Counted from the first letter of the stretch, positions 1 through 12,734 are shown. The stretch is DNA of 64,000 bases from Salvator merianae (GCA_003586115.2 QVOM02000001.1:13839291-13903290); one strand, 5' to 3'. The notes: generated from the sequence alone by a model not told the origin. Translations and numbers: made by a program.

Positions 1-779
1 AGCTTTGGGCTGATTCTCTGTATCTGTGAAAGTTTATTTTTAGAACAGGATTAGGTCAGTTGTGTATAGATCTAAATAGATTGTGCCCTTGTAATATGGT
101 TGCTGTCCAGAGAGAGGGGTGAACAGCATCCCTGCCAAAATATTTTTCCTCTTTTCGGCTCCTTAGGCTATATCTAGTTTAAAGATCAATATGGGAAGCC
201 ATACAGTGGTAATGAAATATTTGTAATGTTGACTTTAATTCTGTCATACAGGAAAACCAGAATGGAGTATGAAGCTCTACAAAAAAGAATATTACAAATT
301 TCCTTCCTACCTTAAAATTTAGTGACGGAATTTTGAACTGTGATTTTTTTTTCCTCTAAAATATTGGGTAAAATTCTGCTTTAGGCAATTTTAAATACCT
401 GGATCAGACAAAGCCTTCTGCCTGACCAAGTCATGCAGACCAGTAGACCAGGAAAAACTATGCAAGGATGGAATATTGTAGTTGTAGCAATTTATGTTCT
501 GTATCTACATTTATATACTGTCTTCTGCCCAAAGGTTTCAAAGTGGTCCACAATATCAAAATTAAAAAAGAAAAAGATATTATGTTGATAGGTGTGGGCA
601 ATTTCTTGATCATAAACTAGGTAAGTGTGTTCTCCATTCTTGTCTATATGTGTTGGGTTTCCTATCCATAGCTTCCATTCACGTTGGGATAGCAAAAGCA
701 AGGCTTATGCACTCTGTAACAAGCTCACCCTCTGTGTCATATTGGCCAAGTGAAGTGGTAACTTACCATAGGTGTCTGA
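1..779. other. No gene or repeat recognised
   Basis: AT-rich intergenic sequence. Short open frames here have no family resemblance. Confidence 0.6.
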
Positions 780-900
780 TTCATGCAATCATAGAGTTGG
801 AACAAGCCAGGTAACCCTGTAGTCCAACCCTTTGATGCAGGAATCCAACACAAGTTATCTCCCAAAGGACCTCTGCTGAAACATGTCTTTCGAGGAGATG
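780..900 (-). repeat. CR1-type LINE 3' fragment
   Basis: The plus strand reads aatcatagagttggaacaag, followed by gtagtccaaccc and atgcaggaatcc. This is the reverse complement of the 3' end typical of amniote CR1 elements. The body is short and decayed. Confidence 0.6.
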
Positions 901-2466
901 GCATCACTTCTTTAAGTAATCAGTACTACAGACGGGTAGTACCTCAGGGTGTCTGGGGAAAAGAAAAATGGCTTGTTTACTAAATCATCCTGTTTTAGTG
1001 AATACTGAAAAGGGGGATTTAAGCCTTCTTTGCTTTGAACCATAAATACTTGTGATATCACCAGTCCTCTATAAATGCTTGTTGTGTGGTTAACAGGAAA
1101 AGGGGGAGAAGACAAGGGTTTTGTACACAATCTGGACATTTTATTAAACCAGAAATAATTTTGTTCAGAAAATAGCTGACAAGATCCAGCATAGCACAGT
1201 GATCTCTGGGGCCAGGGGGTGGGGGAGGGATTCTGCACATGCCGTTATCCACATTTCTTAGTGGGTCTCCTAGAACTGGAAAAAAGCTTCTTGATTGAGG
1301 CAATTTACTTTTTGAGTAATAACAGTTCTTACTGTGTTACTGCTCCAACAGACTGACTGCCTACCATGGTGGTATGTGTATCCACTATGTGTTGCCTTGA
1401 GAACAAAGAAGAATTCCAAAAGGCATGGGAAGTGTTGAAAGATTTATATTAATGACAGACAATTAGTTTCATGTTCATCTTGTTAGGAGGTTATGTAATG
1501 AAAGACTGAGGGTCCATCCACTCACCAGGAATGGTGTGAATTTGATTCAAGTGCAGGTCAAACGGTGCGCACAACCCATCTTAATGCAACTTGAACGACC
1601 AGAGTGCATCCAGGTCTTTTAACTAGTGATTGGAGGAGGGATAGAAAAAATTAATTAATCACAAATTACTTTGGTGGACTGATAGTTCTTAGAATGACCT
1701 CATTGCTTTCATTCGCTGCTCTTCATTTCTTCTCCCTTTTATGCAATCTGAGACCAGATGACTCAGGGCATAAGCTTTCCTATCCAAGTATGGGCTTTCT
1801 CAGTATTTTTTTTTTCTGTTTTAGAACTTAATCATGTCTCCAGGTGATTTGTGTGTGTTTGTGCTAATCAGAGGTGTGAAATGAGCTGCAGGAAAATTTA
1901 CCTTGTGCTTTCTGAAGCCTGCACAAGAGCACGATGAGCACTGATGATGCTGTCATGCAATGTGCCCTGATGAACCCCACAGCCCCAACAATACAGAATC
2001 TCTGTTATTCAGCCCTGTTCAGCCCAAGCACACGCAGGTAACAATTCCACCACAACCCCTTCTAGGAGAATGGCAAATTTCCTTCTGTGTGCATTGTAAA
2101 ATAGCTCAAAATCCTGCAGAATCTGTTTGGTACAGCTGCCTGTGATGCAATTTGTGCTGTAGCTAGTCATCACATCATAGTACCAAAAATAGATTCAATA
2201 GAAATTTGCAAAAATAGTTTGAATGATATATAATTACTGCAATTATGGCAGTATGCTGGTTTGGACAAATGGGGGTTGCCTCTCGCTGTGTCCTACCACA
2301 CACTGTGCCCAGCAACTCCCCTCCCCCACTTACCAGAACATCTGGTGAGCAGCATATGTGAGCAGCCCAAGGGGGGCTACCGGAAGCCAGCCAAATGCCT
2401 GCCCCCTTTCTCTCCTTGTTTTTCATTCTCTTGGCTGGCTCTCCAAAGTCCCCTGAGCCAATCATA
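901..2466. other. No gene or repeat recognised
   Basis: Intergenic. Only short random frames and a T-run near 1807-1816. Confidence 0.6.
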
Positions 2467-2823
2467 GAGGGTGTTTCAAAAAGATGGACCCAATCTGAAA
2501 TCGCTATATCTCTGCAACCATGAACCGCCCATGAATGAAACTCTTGCCACTTGAAAGGGCGGGGCATAGAATTTCAGATGATTACCTTGAGATGCCTCTG
2601 TCATTCGTAAGATGGAAGAAGACACTTTGAGAGGCATTTGGGACAAATTCAACTATCATCTTAACGTTATCTGTACAACAGGTGGAGGGCACATAGAGCA
2701 CTTATAGAATGGTTAGTAAAACGTAGTAACTCAAACCAGTTGTAACTTTTTGTGTAACTGTAACATGCAGCCATCATGAAATATACTTCTTTGAAATTGG
2801 GTCCATCTTTTTGACACACCCTG
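2467..2823 (+). mobile_element. Tc1/mariner-IS630-like DNA transposon, internally deleted, with TA target duplication
   Basis: The ends are inverted repeats: gagggtgtttcaaaaagatg at the left and, read on the minus strand, cagggtgtgtcaaaaagatg at the right, both continuing gaccca. TA dinucleotides flank both sides (2465-2466 and 2824-2825), the signature of this superfamily. Near 2636-2706 the plus strand encodes IWDKFNYHLNVICTTGGGHI plus EHL and a stop, which resembles the C-terminal end of a transposase (W-x(n)-C-x(4)-GGHIEHL type). At 357 bp it keeps only the tail of the gene and cannot move by itself. Confidence 0.72.
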
Positions 2824-2825
2824 TA

Positions 2826-4607
2826 TATTCTACTTGCCAGACGCTCAGGTAAGCAGATCTATTATGGTAAACCTGGCATCTTTGCTGCTTTGCCTGTAAT
2901 AACATTGCAACACACCTTTTGTGTGTCGCAATCGGCACTACACTGGGAATGCCTTAAGTATGTCTCGCATTTCCAGTGTCATGCCAAGAGGACTGTGGGT
3001 TTACATTGCATCTTGAGTTAGCCCAAAGAACTGTTGTACTGTTGACTGGACCAAGAGGGAGAGGCAGGATGGTCTTTGAAGCAGGGCGCTGGATGCAAGG
3101 GTCAGAATACGGCTTCCATCTCTTTATAATTCTATTAATGGCTGGTGAAGAATGTGACAAAGAGGAATCCCACCCAGGCATAGGTATATTCCATGCATAC
3201 AGATCCAGATGCTGGCACTACATCTGTTGTGGACCGATTACCAATAAGGGCTGTTTGCTGCCTCCATACATTGTTTGTGGGCATCTTCAAAAAGACCTCT
3301 TATGGTTTCTTGCCAGAAATATGACACTGCCTTTGTTCGCCTGGCTTTCTTGTGTTCTTCATGTAGAACAGCTTCGCAGACAGAGAACAGCAAATATTTC
3401 CACAGTGCAACTGGAGGAAGTCTGATAACAAAAAAGCTAGTATTCTGGGACAGCAAACGGTGTGTGCTTCCTTGTTTCCTTAGGTGGGAGGTATACTGAA
3501 GCTATTTACAAGGATGTAGAATCAGAATGCTTGTAAACCTACTACACTTTCGAAATACAAATATTCCACCTTTCCTCCTTAGAAACCAGCACTCCAGCAC
3601 GAAGGCAATTTTCTCCTTTTCTTTTTTCACATCACATCAAGTGTATCACTTGGCCCTAACAGTATGCCCATGCTTGTGACATTTGTGCCAGTATTCCAAG
3701 CACATCGCTCCTACCAATGTGTTCTTTTGGTTTGTTTTTGTGTGCCCACACTGAGGACTTACGGAGGCCAGGCCTAGACATTCCAGGGGAGCCCAAGGGG
3801 GTGTTGCCTCAATTCTCCTTGTGAAGGGAATCAATCATTTATGGCGCCGTGGTTACTCCAGCCTTTCATAGCCTGTAGGAAGGCAACCAGCATGCTTCTG
3901 TGCATAGAGGTTTGGCAGGAACAGCTGGGACAAAAGATTAGAGAGCTTGGGTGACTCCTAGAGCTCTGCAAGGCTGCCATGGAAGAAAATAGGATCATCC
4001 AGCCAGTTGGCAGCTGCTAACACTGCGGAGCCCCTGCCAAGCATCCAGATTGAACAAGCCTTTTAGTTCTGCTTGGCTGTTCTTCTTATTGTTCTGTTTG
4101 CAGGGTTGCACAGAAGCCCTCTTTCGCACTTATTTTAGACTTATCAGTTACCAGTTTTGTGCAGGATTGCACCTGAGCATTGACAGGTTGTGCTGACCGA
4201 TCAGTTATAGTGGTAGGGTGGAGTTTTAGACAGGGTATGTGGTAAGGAGCAGCTCTTGTCCTAAAAACAAGTGCACTAGATGTGCTTTTACTATTTAAAT
4301 TGGATCTCTTCTTAACCTGTGACTTCATCCAGAAATCATGTGAAGAAAGACTTGTATCTAGCTAAAGCTTAGAGATGGCAGAGTGTGGTACTCTAATTTA
4401 CTTTTTCTAGCATAAAATCTTTAATCTGGCCAGTACATAACTGACAACCAGTTGCTTAAGCACTTGCTCATCAACTTGGGTACCACATTTTTCATGATTA
4501 CAATTAGACAATGACAACATTGGGAAAAAAATAGAAGGGTCAGCCCTAGCCTTGGACAGAGTGAGCTTGCTCCATTAGGCTGTTGGTACTGGATATCACA
4601 AAAAGTA
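2826..4607. other. No gene recognised
   Basis: Intergenic. A 149-codon plus frame (2976-3425) and overlapping minus frames near 3238-3456 are the longest; neither shows a known motif, splice context or homologous domain that I recognise. Confidence 0.5.
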
Positions 4608-4609
4608 TA

Positions 4610-5928
4610 CAGCCATCTCCCCATATTTGCAAGTTCAGAACTCACAAGACAAGCACATTCGCAACTGGCAAAGTTGCCCATAATCACAACTCAGGTATTC
4701 ACAAGGTTTGAGGCCTACGCATTAGAGCATAGTACCCTATACAATATTATAAGCCCTAATCACATGAGATTTCAGTCTTAAATGAGATTTTGCAGACCAG
4801 TTAATTTCAGCCATTTTTCTGCTTGCCCTTGGACCCTGAGCAGTGTTTCTTTGTGATCAGGAAGCAATTCCATGGTCCTGAGAGCATTTGTGCAGGTGAA
4901 TGGTTGGTACTGAGTGTATGCCTTTATGGTACTGTACTGTACACACTGGAATGATTCCAAAGTGTGACTACAGGTCCTCCCAGGATATGCCTACAGCCAA
5001 AAGACTCGTTTAGTCTCTCAAGGTCATAGACGCAGAGCAAAAGGCCCTTTGGCATCAGTGAGTCTATGGTGTACTTCTCTAAAAAGAGTGGAGCTGCCAT
5101 CCATCAAGTGTAAGTAAGTAAGACATCTATCTCTGTCAATGTTTCCTAGCTTGTGTATGGCCCCACTGAAGAGAAGATGAAGACAGTGTGGAACATTTGG
5201 TTAGAAGACCAAAGTCATCACCAGTCTTCGTTAGCAGAGCCATCACCTGCACAAAGGCCAAGAGGCTGTACAGCTGTGTTGCGGGTGGAGAAGGAGACAC
5301 CAACCAAATTCAGGGCCAGCAAGAGATGGTTTGAGGAAATATTACAGTCGCTATTACATTAAACTTGTGGATGAAGTGATAGCTGTAGATGAAAAGGCAA
5401 CAACAAGGTTCCCAGAGCAGTGTCAGGAGTTCACCAAAGGTGACAAGTCCTTGAACTGTCCCCCCTGTTCTTTTGGACAACAAAAGAAGAGAAGTAAAAT
5501 CCTAATGATGGAGATCATCCTGGCCCTTCTCCTCACTAGAATTCTCCAACAGAAGCTTTCCCATTCTATCATACTGTGACTAATATAGCACCAGTTCAGC
5601 TGGAAGATGCACTGTTCATTTTGAAAAAGGAGACCTATACCACTAAGGCAGTGCAAATGAAAGGGATACAAAGTGGGGCTTGGCTGCCTTGATTTCTGGC
5701 CATCTAGGCACTTGGCTTTGGAATCTTGGATGAGGAAAGCTGTTTATACATTGAATCTGATGTTTTTTTACATCCTTCAGAAACAGTTTTCCATTGCTCC
5801 CAATGGGCTTCCAAGCAGTAGTTCCACAAACCCCAATTTCCTACAGGTGCAATGATTCCTGGTTTGCCAATTTACAACTGCCATGTTTTCTAATAACCAA
5901 ATCCTCAACAAATATGGGGGGACAACTG
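4610..5928 (+). mobile_element. Tigger/pogo-like DNA transposon with decayed CENPB-type transposase
   Basis: The left end cagccatctccccatatttg matches the reverse complement of the right end (cagttgtccccccatatttg), with weaker similarity continuing for about 60 bp. TA dinucleotides flank both ends (4608-4609 and 5929-5930). Inside, a broken plus-strand reading resembles the CENPB-like DNA-binding region of Tigger transposases: an upstream helix-turn-helix-like piece around 4990-5110, then KMKTVWNIWLEDQS (about 5174-5215), FRASKRWFEE (about 5310-5340) and, after a frame change, VDEKATTRFPE (about 5385-5417). The DDE catalytic half is not recognisable, so most of it has been deleted or lost. 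Confidence 0.75.
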
Positions 5929-6250
5929 TAGTAAAGCTTCATTATTATATATACAATATCAGAAAAGGGAGATATATTTATGGAATATTCTGCTTCAGGA
6001 GTCTGAATAGCCAGATGGTCTTGGATACCATGTGCATTGATTTGCACTAATCCTACCAAATGCCTCTCTACCTCAGGCAGCAAAATATCTTAGGCCAACT
6101 CTGTAAAGCAGACTGACCGGTTTTGTGGTTGCCACCTAGTACCTGTCCTTTTGTCTCTCTGAGGTTATTTTAAGATCTTCATCTGATGTCAAGCGTAAGC
6201 ACAGGCTTGTTCATTCTTATGGTAAAATGTAGGCTTTCATAGCCGGTTTC

Positions 6251-6370
6251 AATCTCATTTGTAGCAGTTTGGGGGCTGTTGTGCCGTGTTCCATAGTTTT
6301 TCTGAGAACCTAAGCTTTTGGATATAGCTACGATATCCATCTTCAGAGGATTTGACTTCTGAAGGAGTCA
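6251..6370 (+). repeat. Left arm of a long inverted repeat around an L1 fragment
   Basis: This arm contains gagaacctaagc, ttggatatagct and gatatccat. The same sequence appears in reverse complement at 8049-8158. Arm similarity extends for more than 100 bp with scattered mismatches. The repeat family is not identified. Confidence 0.75.
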
Positions 6371-6379
6371 AAAACAACA

Positions 6380-8045
6380 TTTGGGCTAAAGTGTTCTATT
6401 CACTTTGGGGCAGGATTGCAATAGTTAAACTGAAAATTCTACCGAGGATACTCTTTTTATTTCAAATATTACCAATTAACCCATTGCAGAACTGGCTTAA
6501 AATAACTGGTAATAAAATAAAGCAATTTATATTTTCTTCAAAAAAAAATCAAGACTATCTAGAGATATAATATACAAATCAACGAAACAAGGAGGCTGGG
6601 GCATAACAGATTTATTAATTTACTTTGAAGCATTTAGAATTGGGCAATTATTTCACAGGCTTAGAAAACCTGCACCTCAGTGGAGGCAGATAGAAGTTGA
6701 AATATGTCCCTCATTTTGTATTATCCCATTGGTTAATAATATGAAGCTGAAAATCTCAAGTATGGAAAACCCAATAATTAGTGAACAGATTTGAGTATGG
6801 CAGAAGTGGCAAACTAAATTGCTCCCCATTCTGTCTCCTCTCTTAGAAATCAAACATTATGATCCAATTCAAAAGGTTATCATGAACTCTTTAAGAGAAA
6901 ATATTGAACAGGAAGGATTAATCAAAGACTTATATGTACCTAATTACAGTCCTAAGGTGAATCTGCTCAAGTCTCTATTTGATCCTGTCAAAACCCACTG
7001 GTTGAGATGGAGATCAGTAGAAACCATACTGTAAGGCTCACCATTAAAAGAAATAACAACAAAGGACTTAACACCTTTTGAACAAATTTTTCAGGGAGCA
7101 AAAGACTCTTTGAAAGGCCTAACTTCTAAAACATATAATATGTTTTAGATGACAATAAAGCAATGCAGCCCCTAAAAGAGGTGTAGGAAACACATCTGAA
7201 CAAAAGAATTAATGAGAATTTTTGGGAGATCCTATCTAGCTCTAAACTTAGTTGGCATGCAGCTCCTAAAATAAAAGAATACTTCACAAAAAATATTGCA
7301 TAGATGGCATAGAATGCCTTTCCAACTTGCCAGAATAAGAAAAGTCCCTACTGTGTTTTGCTGGTGAGCCTGTCAGTTGAAACCTATTTATTTTCATTTG
7401 CTTTGGGAGTGCCCATTAGTCCAAACTTTTTGGAATACAATCCAGATAGAAATAAACAGAATGTTAAACACTCCAATCCCACTGGATCCAGAAGTTTTTC
7501 TGCTACATAACTTTGCATTATTAAAAATAACTTCCGGTAGTCAGAAGTAACTCTATTATATGCTTTATGCAGCAACACTCCTAATAACTAGACACTGGAA
7601 AGATGCAAGTAATTTAACCTCAGAGAAGTGGCAAGATATCCTTTGAGATTTACTGATCAATGAGTTCATAACTGCTAAGAGAAGTGAACCAACCCAAAAT
7701 GAAGTAATGAAACCTTTCTTGGAAATTTGGACTCCTGTGTGGCATGTCTCTATTACAGTTGGAGGTTATCATTCTACAGCACAATTGTTGTCTCTGGATG
7801 TACTGTTTGAACTTAAATACATTGTAGAGTCAAGCTTAAAATAACTGGAACAACCCTGTTAGAAGGGGGAGGGATGGGGAGTATCTCTGCTATTTGTGAT
7901 GTGACTAATTTTGTTTTGTCCTTTTTATGATGTAGATTTGCCTGCCTTATGATGTATAGAGACATTGCAATTTAGTCTGTATGTTTTGTTTTCTGTATTT
8001 TTTTTTTTGTTTATGGTTAATAAAATTATTTAAAAAAATTTAAAA
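6380..8045 (+). mobile_element. L1-clade LINE, 5'-truncated ORF2 3' end with A-rich tail
   Basis: Broken plus-strand frames give the C-terminal part of L1 ORF2p: an RGRIAIVKLKILPR-like start (SLWGRIAIVKLKILPRILFL), QEGGWGITDL, and near 7404-7445 WECPLVQTFWNT, the cysteine-rich C-terminal region. The 3' end has AATAAA followed by an A-rich stretch at 8018-8045. Several stops and frameshifts show that it is dead. The reverse transcriptase core and everything upstream are missing. Confidence 0.8.
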
Positions 8046-8048
8046 ACC

Positions 8049-8158
8049 TGACTCTTCCACAAGTCTGAAAATGGATATCATAGCTATATCCAAACGCTTA
8101 GGTTCTCAGAAGTATAGAACATGGCACAGATGCCCCCAAACTGTTACAGATGAGATTG
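8049..8158 (-). repeat. Right arm of the long inverted repeat
   Basis: This is the reverse complement of 6251-6370, with blocks atggatatcatagctatatc, cttaggttctcag and cccccaaactg. It starts directly after the L1 A-rich tail. Confidence 0.75.
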
Positions 8159-8329
8159 CTCATTCTTACTTTGCAAGCTTGAAAGCATTGTAATGAGTTA
8201 TGGAAATTTTAGGAGAGGAATCACACTGCTCTGAGCTACAGAGCATCAACTATTAAGAATACAAATATTGTATTTATAAGCCTAGAAGGATTATTAGTAT
8301 GATTGTACAATAATGCAGAAAACTAGTTT

Positions 8330-8575
8330 TCGATACCCTTTCCTTTTTTATTATTTTTCTTTTTTAAAAGATTTGTTGTAATTTGTTATTTTTTGTTATC
8401 ATTTGTTATTTCTTTTTGTGTAAAAGATTTTTTTAAAAATATTTTAAAAGTAAATAAAGGTTTTCTGATGTTTATTGTAATAATTTTAAGTACATTATAT
8501 GTACATAAGGTAGATTTGTTGTAAATTATTTGTCTAACATTAATAAAGGTTTTTTTCAAAAAAGATTACAAATAT
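8330..8575 (+). repeat. AT-rich stretch with duplicated LINE-tail-like motif
   Basis: T-rich DNA with tandem variants of tttgttattt. The motif aataaaggtttt is repeated near 8453-8464 and 8541-8553. It may be a LINE or SINE tail duplicated locally. No coding signal is seen. Confidence 0.35.
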
Positions 8576-9129
8576 TGATTAGGATGCAGTGTGTTCAATG
8601 TAGGAAAAGACCAGAATATAGTATTACAAACACCAAAGTAAACTATGTCATAATCCCCTATCAGCCAACTGTTTTGACACTTTTGTTCGTGGATCGATAA
8701 AATTCTAAATATTAGTGCCTCATAAAATTCAACATATGCAACAAAGTTTCAAGTACACTAAAGGCAAATATGTAGAGAAGTTGTATGCAAGGCTTGATTC
8801 ATAGCTAAAACCAAGGTATGGAAGTTAGATCTGTGCATTTCAGAAGGAAAATGATTATAATACAGTGTGATCCTAACATGCCTATTCAGGTGTAAGTCCC
8901 ATGAGGTAACTGGAGCAGGTAGTTATAGGTGAAAGAAACTGTGATGTTTGGTTCAAGGATAACTGGCACAAGGAGTATGTGTAAGACATTTATGAACTAC
9001 TGCATGCTCTAGCCTTTTATCCAATTTGGGAAATATTGGTGACTCTGTCGGCCATAATACTTCCAGGGCAGTCTCTCCAAAAGCCTGGAATATGACCTAG
9101 TTGTTAAGCAGGAAGTTGACTGGTACATA
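8576..9129. other. No gene or repeat recognised
   Basis: AT-rich intergenic DNA. Confidence 0.6.
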
Positions 9130-9990
9130 TTCCTGTGATTCTTGAATGGATAAGGATAGAGGGGTATGTGTCCCTTAGCTGTGTCCACCAATTTGGTAGA
9201 ACTGTGGGTTTGGGAAGGGGAGTTGCCATGGTCCTTCAGGATAACATTATTTTCTCAAAGCATTCTATCTTGGACGCCTCAGTTATGGATTGTCTTTACC
9301 TTGCGTTGGTTCAGTGGGATGATCTGGGGATTCTTTTGGTGTATTGTCCACCCTGTTGCCAAACAGTCTTTCTGCTTTAGCTGAAAGAAACTGAATGCTA
9401 CTACACTGCAGCAGGTTCATGCGGGAAAAGACAAAGAGGGAATGTTTTAATTATTTGCTTTTGGTTCAGGCAGCCCTCTGTAACAGCCCCATTGCTGAAA
9501 CTAGGGGTCTTTGTCATGTATTAAAACAGCGCTCTCTAAGATGACTGAGGGTCTCACAATTGCCATAACAATCACAGAGTTTTCTCACTATGCTTGATTT
9601 TCCTTCTGTCCCTCTTTCTGGACAGATCCCATTTTCTGAGATCTAACGTCTGGGCAACTTTATGCCTCTGTTGAGGTAAAAGAGCAATTTAAGTGGCCCA
9701 TCCCCAGAAACTAATGAATCCAGTTGGTTTACAGAATTATTGGGGGATTTCCTGGCTGATATGACTGATACCCCTGTTGATGCCATACTTTGAGATGGTT
9801 TAGCTACAGGCTAAGGAGGTTATAAATTTACATTTAAGAGAGGGAGTGCCCCCAACTTTCCTTGAAGACACTCTGTCCTAAAAAAAGCCTTGCTTAGTGC
9901 CCCAAGAATTAGACAATTACCATTACTCAACTTCTCAAGAGCAGGTAACTTCAGATGAGTGACAGCTCAGTCCAGGAGGAGAGACACAAG
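9130..9990 (+). mobile_element. CR1/L2-like LINE fragment: endonuclease region
   Basis: Plus-strand frames near 9207-9380 give RGVAMVLQDN and, further on, DLGILLVYCPP, which fit the GGGVA...LGILLVYRPP core of the APE endonuclease of CR1/L2-group LINEs. A later stretch near 9738-9790 (ELLGDFLADMTDTPVDAI-like) also fits. Stops and gaps are frequent. The fragment fades before the reverse transcriptase. Confidence 0.55.
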
Positions 9991-10082
9991 GTAGCTATCT
10001 GAGGTGCTTCATCCTGTGGTTCCCTATATGGACCCCACAGGTTCACCAGCTGATATGTCTCTCCCTCCCTGCAGGAATTGTC

Positions 10083-10390
10083 AATGTCAGTTTATTGATT
10101 AGTCTTTTGACCATATCAAAGTTACAAATAAAAACATATATTCATAAGGTATCAGTGTAAAATCATAAATCAAAAGGAGAGTAACATTATAATTGCCTAT
10201 CCCCATCCCCCTTTCCATGTGCCGTGTTCCGATAGATGAATAATGTCCTAAATTGAACAGCCTTAGCAAAAAACAGGGCTACCCTATGTGTCACCTGGAT
10301 GTTTTCACCCTGAAGAAAATAAATCAATTTACATTCTGCATTCCAATGATTCACCTTTTGTAAAAGAGAGCCCAGACAAAACACACAATC
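10083..10390 (-). repeat. Possible LINE 3' end, minus strand
   Basis: Read on the minus strand, the end carries aactttgatatggtcaaaag and actaatcaataaac, a LINE-like 3' terminus. The upstream part has a short open frame without recognised motifs. The family assignment is weak. Confidence 0.35.
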
Positions 10391-12004
10391 TTTCCTTGTA
10401 AGGCACCTGCTGGTACCTCCCCAGTTTCACCATGGAATCAACTAACGTACATGGGTGAATTGTTTGAATTGTCATTCATTTGCTCTTGAGGAGGAAAGTA
10501 AACAGGCAATGCTTCCGCAACCCAGATTATCTGGATGATGTCAAAGGTGACGCAACACTTGTCAGTACGAGATGACATTCCTCAGTGGCTCTCCATCAGT
10601 GTTGAATAGCTTTGGGGACTGAACAAATCCTTCTACGACCCCAGAGTGTATGGGATCAATTGCAAATCTCTCAGTATGACCCTAAGGAAACTTCTGCACT
10701 GGCAGATGCTGTAGGTCCGGGATAAATGGTGTCTCTATTCCCAAACTCTGCAGTCATTTCAATAGCATATCATAGTCAGCAATATCAAGTCACCAGGGTA
10801 TGTGGAATTATGGGTGAGCAGATTGCATGGTCTCAGTGTGACAAGTGCTGACTCGGTATGTAAATTCAGACTGGAATTAATGTAAACAGTGTGTGCTGCT
10901 AGACTCTTGCCATGGCAATAAGCCCCATTTTCAGACTGTTGTCTAACATCAACCTTTTTAAAACTGTTGAGGAAAACACAACCATTTTTAAAACAGTGTT
11001 AAATCACACTTTTATGACACCCTTGGAACAAAGACAGAAAAGAAACTTCATCAGAGAAAGTAACAGGAAATACTGCTATGGGTTCAGTCCAAAATGATTT
11101 GTGGAATGTGTTGAATCTGAAAAGCAGTCACAAGGTAGGGCCTGGAAATTCATACTGTTTGACTTATTTGGCATAAGCATGAGTTGGTAGGAAGGGAAGG
11201 TATGACAGAGACATTGAAAAGGTATAGAATTATGCATTACTTTCTTGTAGTTTTTGCTTTCCTAGTAGGCATGTTTATTTTGGTTTTTTTAATGTGTTAT
11301 TTTAAAAAAAAGCTTGGAAGGGTAAGCAATGTCAAATTGTTAATTAAAATCTTCCTTAAATATATTTTCACAATATTCATCATGGCTACAGACAGAGCAG
11401 GTGATCCAAAAGGCTCAAGGTGAACAGGGTCCCACCAAAACCAGCAGCTAAGAGCTTAAGCCCCCTCCCCTTTTCTCCTTTGCACATTTCAATTCCCAGT
11501 AGGCAAATGAATGCAGAATCCATCATATTCAATGGGGGCCATTTTCACGTGGGTTTGCACAGAATTACAGTTGTATATTGTTGCATCTACCATTAGCACT
11601 ACCTATTGAGCACTGCCTCCATTTGTCTGCCTTGCTGTTTATTCCACCAGCTACAACAGGCAGCAGCCACCACTGACTACAAAGACTAATAGCACATCCT
11701 GTTGGAGGCAGAACTGTGGGGCAAGCATGCGCCCTGACCTCTCTGGGCACTAGCTCCCATGATGGCAGTGTGTACTTTCAAGTATTGCGATGATGTGAAA
11801 TACCTGGAACTGTGTGATTGTTGTCTCCTGCACATGCGTGGTGGGCATTTTTGGTCCAGCACATGAGCTATGGCCATTTCCATTAACATGGATCCTGGGA
11901 GCAAGTGTCCAGATAGGTAGGCCTATATCACTATTCTGGGAAAACCCAGATTGGGAGTTGATTTTCCCAGAAGAACAATACCACGGGATTTCACCCTTAT
12001 ATCC
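10391..12004. other. No gene recognised
   Basis: Intergenic. No frame with a recognisable domain. The part near 11560-12000 has short overlapping frames on both strands typical of chance. Confidence 0.55.
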
Positions 12005-12056
12005 TGGGGCTATGTTGGGATTGTCACAGATGTGTGTGGCAATCCCAATATAGCCC
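12005..12056. repeat. Short near-perfect hairpin
   Basis: ggggctatgttgggattg at the left pairs with caatcccaatatagcccc at the right across a 16-nt spacer, with one mismatch. A related but weaker sequence (gggttatcccaatataatcc) lies near 12953-12972. Confidence 0.6.
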
Positions 12057-12498
12057 CAAAATAACGCCACATTTTACATCCTGCTTAGACACAGCCAAAG
12101 ACTGTTGACTGATTGGCTTCTTACAGTCCTGCCTCTAGACATTGACTGGCTCACATTAAAGGCAGAGACTTGGGAAAATGAACTACAGTCATTCCATGTT
12201 TAACATTATAACATTTCATTGTGTTTTATATAGATATTATTGTGAACAGCTGTGATTCTTCTGGGCATAAGGTAGGATAGAAATACCAATAAATAAGTAA
12301 ATGAATCATGGTTTAGTTCCCACAAACTACTGGGTAGTGCAAAACTATATTATGAAAGTATTATGAAACAGGGGGTTAAGGAACAATGGAAGCCTAGTCC
12401 ACTGGTATACTATGGCGCTACAAAGGGACAGCCCAAGATATCAGAAAGTCAGTAGTGCCCAAGGACCCAGCTATACCTGAGTTTTAATCCATCATTGA

Positions 12499-12649
12499 TC
12501 CACCTTCACACTGAGAGAACACAAGAGCAAAAGGACAAGCAGTTTTCTTTCCAAGTTATCTGACCCAGAAAATCCATGCTTGGATTATAGCATGTGGAAA
12601 GAAAATGGCTGGTCCTTGTGCTGATGCGTTCTCTCACCATGAAGGTGGA
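12499..12649. mobile_element. Foldback (MITE-like) element, copy 1
   Basis: The left arm 12499-12553 (tccaccttcacactgagaga...) and right arm 12595-12649 are imperfect reverse complements of about 55 nt around a 41-nt loop containing tgacccagaaaatc. A copy with the same arms and the same loop lies at 46281-46427. ATTGA occurs at both borders and could be a target duplication, but it overlaps the palindrome. No coding content. Confidence 0.65.
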
Positions 12650-12734
12650 TTGAAGGTGGCTTAAAATGCAGCTGTAGCTAGATCCTCAGAGGAGCAAAGA
12701 GAATGAAAATAGGAGAACTTAACAATTGCCCCAG

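Noticed and set aside
2976..3425. 149-codon plus frame
   Set aside because: No motif, splice signals or repeat support; overlapping minus frames are equally open.
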